A stretch of 64,000 nt of DNA from Bradyrhizobium sp. 1 (lineage in GTDB: Bacteria; Pseudomonadota; Alphaproteobacteria; Rhizobiales; Xanthobacteraceae), in NCBI RefSeq assembly GCF_023073315.1, contig NZ_JADPJH010000039.1, positions 62,001-126,000 of the forward strand, read 5' to 3'. Made by a program: the position numbers and the translations under genes. Under the pieces are notes generated by a model, which was not told the origin of the DNA, searched no databases, and worked only from the letters and a program-made list of their open reading frames with translations. This document shows, piece by piece, positions 60,270 to 64,000 of this stretch. The stretch's first letter is position 1. Each line of letters starts with the position of its first letter.

Positions 60270-61085
60270 TTATTCGGCGAGACCGAGCGCGGCGAGATGG
60301 GCAGCGCCAGCGCGGACGTCGTCGTGATTGCGGAGTTCGAGGATCAGCCGCGGGTTCGAGGTCAGCCGACCCAGCGCGCGGAACACGGCGACCCACGGAA
60401 TGTTGCCTTCGCCCGGCGCCCAGTGCCGGTCGGCAAAGCCGTCGGTGTCCTGGAGGTGGACATGCGTCAGCATGTCGCCGGCAGTTTCGACATAATAATC
60501 GACCGGCGGCGCGCCGGTGGAGATGTGCGCGTAGTTGGCATGACCGGTGTCGAGGGAGACGCGGACCTTGTTGCTTTCGAGCGCCTTGGCGAGGCGCACG
60601 CGGTCGCGCGGATCCTTGTCCTCGATGTTCTCGATGACGATTTCGCAGCCGATCGTCTCAGCGCGCGCGATCACCTCGGCGAGCGTCGCCTTGACGCGTT
60701 CGACGACATTGGCGCGGTTGTCCGGATAGAGATCGAGATTGTTGTGGTCCCAGGTCGTGAACGGCGAATGCATCACCATCTGCGTCGCGCCGAGGAATTC
60801 GGCGGCCTCTAACCCCTGAAGCAGGCGCTTCGTCACCACCTGGCGGATCATCGGATCGTGGCTGCCGATCGTGAAACCCCAGAACGGGCCATGGATGCCG
60901 AGCCGGCCGGTGTGGCCCGAAAGCATCTGCTTGATTTCGGTCGCCGCACTGCGCCAGTCGCCATCGAGCAGGTCGGCGCGGAAGAAGTCCTGAACTTCGA
61001 GATCGCGTTGCCGTTCGAGAAGCCAGTCGCGGTGGGCAGGGATCGATTTGATGGATAGTGCGGCGCCCAACACCGGCTTCGACAT
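60270..61085 (-). CDS. Sugar phosphate isomerase/epimerase-like TIM-barrel protein
   Basis: The 271-residue protein is a xylose isomerase-like (AP endonuclease 2-type) barrel. Metal and base residues of the family are seen in GIHGPFWG, MVMHSPF, IVIENIEDKDP, VSLDTGHANYAH, LTHVHLQDTDGFADRHWAPGEG and LILELR. It probably isomerises or epimerises a sugar imported by the adjacent transporter (inference). ATG at 61085 with AAGGAGC upstream. It is 30 bases upstream of the substrate-binding protein gene and first in the operon. Confidence 0.88.
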   Translation of the reverse strand: MSKPVLGAALSIKSIPAHRDWLLERQRDLEVQDFFRADLLDGDWRSAATEIKQMLSGHTGRLGIHGPFWGFTIGSHDPMIRQVVTKRLLQGLEAAEFLGATQMVMHSPFTTWDHNNLDLYPDNRANVVERVKATLAEVIARAETIGCEIVIENIEDKDPRDRVRLAKALESNKVRVSLDTGHANYAHISTGAPPVDYYVETAGDMLTHVHLQDTDGFADRHWAPGEGNIPWVAVFRALGRLTSNPRLILELRNHDDVRAGAAHLAALGLAE

Positions 61086-61426
61086 GGCTTGCTCCTTGAC
61101 CGTCAACGATGACAAGGGCAGCGCTAGACCAGTTCAATGACAGGCCCGTGAAACGCAGGTTCCGCAGAGCGGACGAGATGTGGACATCCGGGGGATCACT
61201 TGCACCGATTTCAGGCAGCACCGAGCGCGGCGTGTGCAGGCGCATGCGTCCGCGCGCAGGATCAAGCAATTTTGAGTCCGTAGTGATCCGGAATGGAATC
61301 CTAACCAGGCATCGCGTACATCGCGTTGATCGATCGGCGGCCTTCCAAGGGCATCACCTTCTGATCGCGCACCACGGGGTTGGGGGACCACTTGGGGCGG
61401 GGGGATCTAAAGGCTGGGGCAAGGTT

Positions 61427-61461
61427 ACGAGGTCCGGACTCCTAGGCACTCCGGACCTCGT
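61427..61461. terminator. Strong hairpin downstream of nadE
   Basis: Perfect 12-base arms ACGAGGTCCGGA (61427-61438) and TCCGGACCTCGT (61450-61461) around an 11-base loop. It has no adjacent T-run on either strand, so intrinsic termination is doubtful; it may instead be an end of a repeated element. Confidence 0.5.
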
Positions 61462-61484
61462 GCTTTCTAGATTGAACGTGATTT

Positions 61485-61516
61485 CGCGCCGCCGGCTTGA
61501 TCAGCCGTGCGGCGCG
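61485..61516. terminator. Second GC-rich hairpin downstream of nadE
   Basis: CGCGCCGC-CGGCT (61485-61497) pairs with AGCCG-T-GCGGCGCG (61503-61516), with one bulged T and a five-base loop. It lies about 50 bases past the nadE stop on the nadE strand and likely protects or ends that transcript. Confidence 0.55.
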
Positions 61517-61533
61517 ATCTCGTTCAGGCACCC

Positions 61534-61572
61534 TTGCCGATCAGTATTTGCCGATCAGTATTTGCCGATCAT
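61534..61572. repeat. 14-base tandem repeat at the nadE 3' end
   Basis: TTGCCGATCAGTAT is present at 61534-61547 and 61548-61561, with a third partial copy (TTGCCGATCAT) from 61562 that includes the nadE stop codon. Confidence 0.85.
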
Positions 61573-63602
61573 TTCGGCACGTTCCGCTCGAGATCCTCGA
61601 GCCATGCCGCCGCGCTCGAATCCGACGGCGCGCGCCAATCGCCGCGCGGCGACAATGAGCCGCCGGCCGAGACCTTCGGCCCGTTCGGCATCGCCGAGCG
61701 CTTGAACTGGCTGAACGCGAAGAAGCGGCGCAAAAACACCTCCAGCCAGCGGCGGATCTCGGGAAGATCATAGGCCTTGCGCTTGTCGGTCGGGAATGCC
61801 GGCGGCCATTCGCCCTCGGCGACATCCTTCCAGGCGTGCTGCGCCATGAAGGCGATCTTGGACGGGCGCATGCCGAAGCGCAGCGTGTAGAACAGGTTGA
61901 AATCCTGCAGTTCGTAGGGGCCGATTGAGGCCTCCGTGCTCTGCGGCTTCTCGCCGGGCTTCACCGGAACCAGCTCGGGCGAGATCTCTGCCGACAGGAT
62001 CGAGGCAAGCGTCGTGTTGACGTCGCCGGTAAACTGCTTTGAGGCGATCACCCAGCGGATGAGATGCTGGATCAGCGTCTTCGGCACGCCGGCATTGACG
62101 TTGTAATGCGCCATCTGGTCGCCGACGCCATAGGTGCACCAGCCCAGTGCGAGCTCGGAGAGATCGCCGGTGCCAATGACGATGCCGCCGTGATGGTTGG
62201 CCAACCGGAACAGATAATCCGTGCGCAGGCCCGCTTGCACGTTCTCGAAGGTGATGTCGTAGACCTTCTCGCCGTTGCCGAAGGGATGGCCGATGTCCTT
62301 CAGCATCTGCGTCGCCGTGGTGCGGATATCGAGTTCCTGCCAGCTCGTCTGCAGCGCCTTCATCAACGCCAGCGCATTGGTCTTGCTCTCGCTGCCGGTG
62401 GCAAAGCCCGGCATGGTGTAGGCAAGGATGTTCTCGCGCGGCAAGCCGAGCAGGTCCACGGCCTTGGCGGCGACGATCAGCGCGTGGGTGGAATCGAGGC
62501 CGCCCGAGACGCCGATCACCACGCGCTTGGTGCCGGTGGCGCGCATGCGCTGAACGAGGCCGGCGACCTGGATGTTATAGGCCTCATAGCAATCCTGCTC
62601 GAGCAGGCTCTCGTCGCTCGGCACGAACGGAAAGCGTTCGATCTTGCGCAGGAAGCCGATGTCGGCGGCCGGCGGCTTCAGGGCAAAGGTGACTTTGCGA
62701 TAAAAGCCTTCGCGCTGCCGGCGGTTGTCGTCGAACGTGCCCATCAGCGCACGCTCCTGCCTGAGCAGGTCGAGATCGACGTCCGCAAAGGTGATCTGGC
62801 CACCTTGACGGAACCGCTCGCCCTCGGCCAGCAGCACGCCGTTCTCGTAGATCGAGGTCTGGCCGTCCCAGGCGAGATCGGTGGTCGATTCCCCAGCGCC
62901 TGCGGCGGAATAGACGTAAGCGGCAAGACAGCGCGCCGAGGTCGACTGGCAGAGCAGCGCGCGCGAGCGCGCGCGGCCGATCGTGATCGGGCTGCCCGAG
63001 AGGTTGATCAGCACGCTGGCGCCGGCAAGCGCGAGCTCCGAGGCCGGCGTCACCGGGATCCACATGTCCTCGCATATCTCGACGCCGATGGTCAGGCCTG
63101 GAACGTCCTCCGCCGTGAAGAGAAGGTCAGTGCCGAACGGGGCGTGCAGCCCGCCAAAGGCGATCGTCTCGCCGGCGATGCCGGTGCCGGAGGCGAAATG
63201 CCGCCCCTCGTAGAATTCGCGGTAGGTCGGCAAGTAGCTCTTGGGCACCACTCCCAAGACATTGCCGCGATGGATGACGATTGCGCAATTGTAGATGCGG
63301 GCACCAAAACGCAGCGGCGCGCCGACGATCAGGACGGTCATCAGCGCCGAAGAAGCCTCGACAATCGCCGCGAGCCCGCGTTCAACCGCATCGAGCAGCG
63401 GGTCCTGCTTCACGAGATCCTCGATCGCGTAACCGGACAGGCATAGCTCGGGAAACACGGCGACCGCCACCGACTGGTCGTGGCAGTCCTTCGCCGCCGC
63501 CAGGACGGCCTTCGCATTCGCCGTGGGATCGGCCACATGAGAGGTGGTGACGCAGGCCGCCACGCGCGCAAATCCGTGGGCGTAGATCGAGTTGAAAGTC
63601 AT
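61569..63602 (-). CDS. nadE: Glutamine-dependent NAD+ synthase
   Basis: The 677-residue enzyme makes NAD from deamido-NAD with ammonia drawn from glutamine. The N-terminal nitrilase domain shows the Glu (VFPELCLSGYAIEDL), the Lys and the Cys (GVEICEDMWIP) of its triad; the C-terminal NAD synthase has the PP-loop VIGVSGGLDSTHAL and TGDLSELALGWCTYGVGD. It ends abruptly at DLERNVPK. One base more would extend it to MIGKY then a stop, an end I would expect in relatives. Start ATG at 63602. Confidence 0.95.
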   Translation of the reverse strand: MTFNSIYAHGFARVAACVTTSHVADPTANAKAVLAAAKDCHDQSVAVAVFPELCLSGYAIEDLVKQDPLLDAVERGLAAIVEASSALMTVLIVGAPLRFGARIYNCAIVIHRGNVLGVVPKSYLPTYREFYEGRHFASGTGIAGETIAFGGLHAPFGTDLLFTAEDVPGLTIGVEICEDMWIPVTPASELALAGASVLINLSGSPITIGRARSRALLCQSTSARCLAAYVYSAAGAGESTTDLAWDGQTSIYENGVLLAEGERFRQGGQITFADVDLDLLRQERALMGTFDDNRRQREGFYRKVTFALKPPAADIGFLRKIERFPFVPSDESLLEQDCYEAYNIQVAGLVQRMRATGTKRVVIGVSGGLDSTHALIVAAKAVDLLGLPRENILAYTMPGFATGSESKTNALALMKALQTSWQELDIRTTATQMLKDIGHPFGNGEKVYDITFENVQAGLRTDYLFRLANHHGGIVIGTGDLSELALGWCTYGVGDQMAHYNVNAGVPKTLIQHLIRWVIASKQFTGDVNTTLASILSAEISPELVPVKPGEKPQSTEASIGPYELQDFNLFYTLRFGMRPSKIAFMAQHAWKDVAEGEWPPAFPTDKRKAYDLPEIRRWLEVFLRRFFAFSQFKRSAMPNGPKVSAGGSLSPRGDWRAPSDSSAAAWLEDLERNVPK

Positions 63603-63733
63603 CGCGGACCCTTAAACCTCTTCGCGGCCGGCCGCAGCCGTCAGCTCCAGACCATATCTAACCCATTATGTAGTCCATGGACCTCGCCCCGTGCAGGGCA
63701 TCCGGCATCATGCATAACGGATTTGCGCGTCGC

Positions 63734-64000
63734 TCAGGCGCTGCGGGCGAGCACGCCGGACAGATCGTCCCGCAGCCAATGGGCAATCCGGGGCCAGGCC
63801 TGTGCGTGGGTCCGCGCGCCCATGAACAGGCCGAGATGGTTGCTCGGCTCGGAGGCCGCCGTGATGAAGGCCGGCGGCGTGCCGACGAGCCCGGCGGTGG
63901 CGAGCGCCTGTGTCGCCGGCACCACATCGTCGTCGAGCCCGGCCAGCAGGAAGATCGGCGCCTTGACGTCCTTCAGGTCGATCCTTCGGCCGAGCGCGAC
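63734..64000 (-). CDS. PhaC/PhaZ-like alpha/beta hydrolase, C-terminal part
   Basis: The last 88 codons are in the window. They read VKAPIFLLAGLDDDVVPATQAL (the Asp acid region), LVGTPPAFITAASEPSNHLGLFMGART (catalytic His in NHLGLFMG) and HAQAWPRIAHWLRDDL. This is the C-terminal part of PHA synthase- or PHA depolymerase-like proteins. Which one cannot be told without the nucleophile region. The gap of about 130 bases to nadE has no gene. Confidence 0.8.
   Translation of the reverse strand, partial: VALGRRIDLKDVKAPIFLLAGLDDDVVPATQALATAGLVGTPPAFITAASEPSNHLGLFMGARTHAQAWPRIAHWLRDDLSGVLARSA

Larger units (their letters stand above)
61086..61568. other. Non-coding region between nadE and the isomerase gene
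   Basis: About 480 bases without a gene. It contains two strong hairpins (61427-61461 and 61485-61516), a short tandem repeat next to the nadE stop, and presumably the promoter of the transporter operon near 61090-61250. Part of it is G-rich (61380-61405). Confidence 0.5.

Overview
The window comes from a high-GC alphaproteobacterium, most likely Bradyrhizobium or a close relative (order Hyphomicrobiales). This rests on the housekeeping block (D-Ala-D-Ala carboxypeptidase, tmk, holB, metG, tatD, MBL hydrolase), the ATP synthase zeta-inhibitor (DUF1476) gene, and the many periplasmic-binding-protein transporters. No database search was possible, so genus level is inference.

Layout. 1-177: 3' end of an acyl-CoA/acetoacetyl-CoA synthetase. 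402-1787: small autotransporter-type beta-barrel. 1869-4808 (-): TRAP transporter (P, M, Q). 4953-11586 (-): housekeeping run of cell-wall carboxypeptidase, thymidylate kinase, DNA polymerase III delta', methionyl-tRNA synthetase, TatD and PhnP-like hydrolases. The MetRS carries a histone H1-like Lys/Ala/Pro tail of about 150 residues. 11739-20045: accessory block with an epoxide hydrolase, an acetyltransferase, three tandem phage-tail-collar paralogues and a 1533-aa adhesin built from ten IPT/TIG repeats plus an autotransporter barrel. 20111-21049 (-): rlpA. 21-24 kb: small proteins, a frameshifted UPF0114 gene and the zeta inhibitor.

24185-32999 (-): a compact redox operon of tyrosinase, LodA/GoxA-type quinoprotein oxidase, unknown 138-aa protein, LodB-type flavoprotein, multicopper oxidase and DJ-1/PfpI protein. 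It joins two copper oxidases and a likely CTQ oxidase with its maturase. Next come a TetR regulator divergent from a Tat-exported epoxide-hydrolase-like enzyme, with a clear palindromic operator, and a DUF900 esterase. A 35-bp element is repeated upstream of the tyrosinase operon and of the DUF900 gene.

37.6-46.4 kb: island territory. It holds a broken DUF2786 gene, an OafA-type acyltransferase, a relic integrase with an att copy, then a second element with a CapK/PaaK-like ligase, a glycosyltransferase, a double-barrel outer-membrane protein and a truncated P4-type integrase abutting tRNA-Ser(UGA). The duplicated tRNA end and int-proximal sequence indicate tandem integrations at the same tRNA. 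The cargo points to cell-surface polysaccharide and outer-membrane modification.

46.7-50.2 kb: small secreted protein, ilvD and a two-domain VOC protein. 50421-54795 (+): a candidate RiPP (TOMM / azole-peptide) cluster of a 145-aa precursor with 17 Cys in a Gly/Arg/Cys-rich core, an E1-like-YcaO cyclodehydratase fusion and a SagB-type dehydrogenase. This is the most likely novel system in the window. 54840-61085 (-): oligopeptide-type ABC transporter plus a sugar-phosphate isomerase-like protein. 61569-63602 (-): nadE. 63734-64000 (-): C-terminus of a PhaC/PhaZ-like alpha/beta hydrolase.
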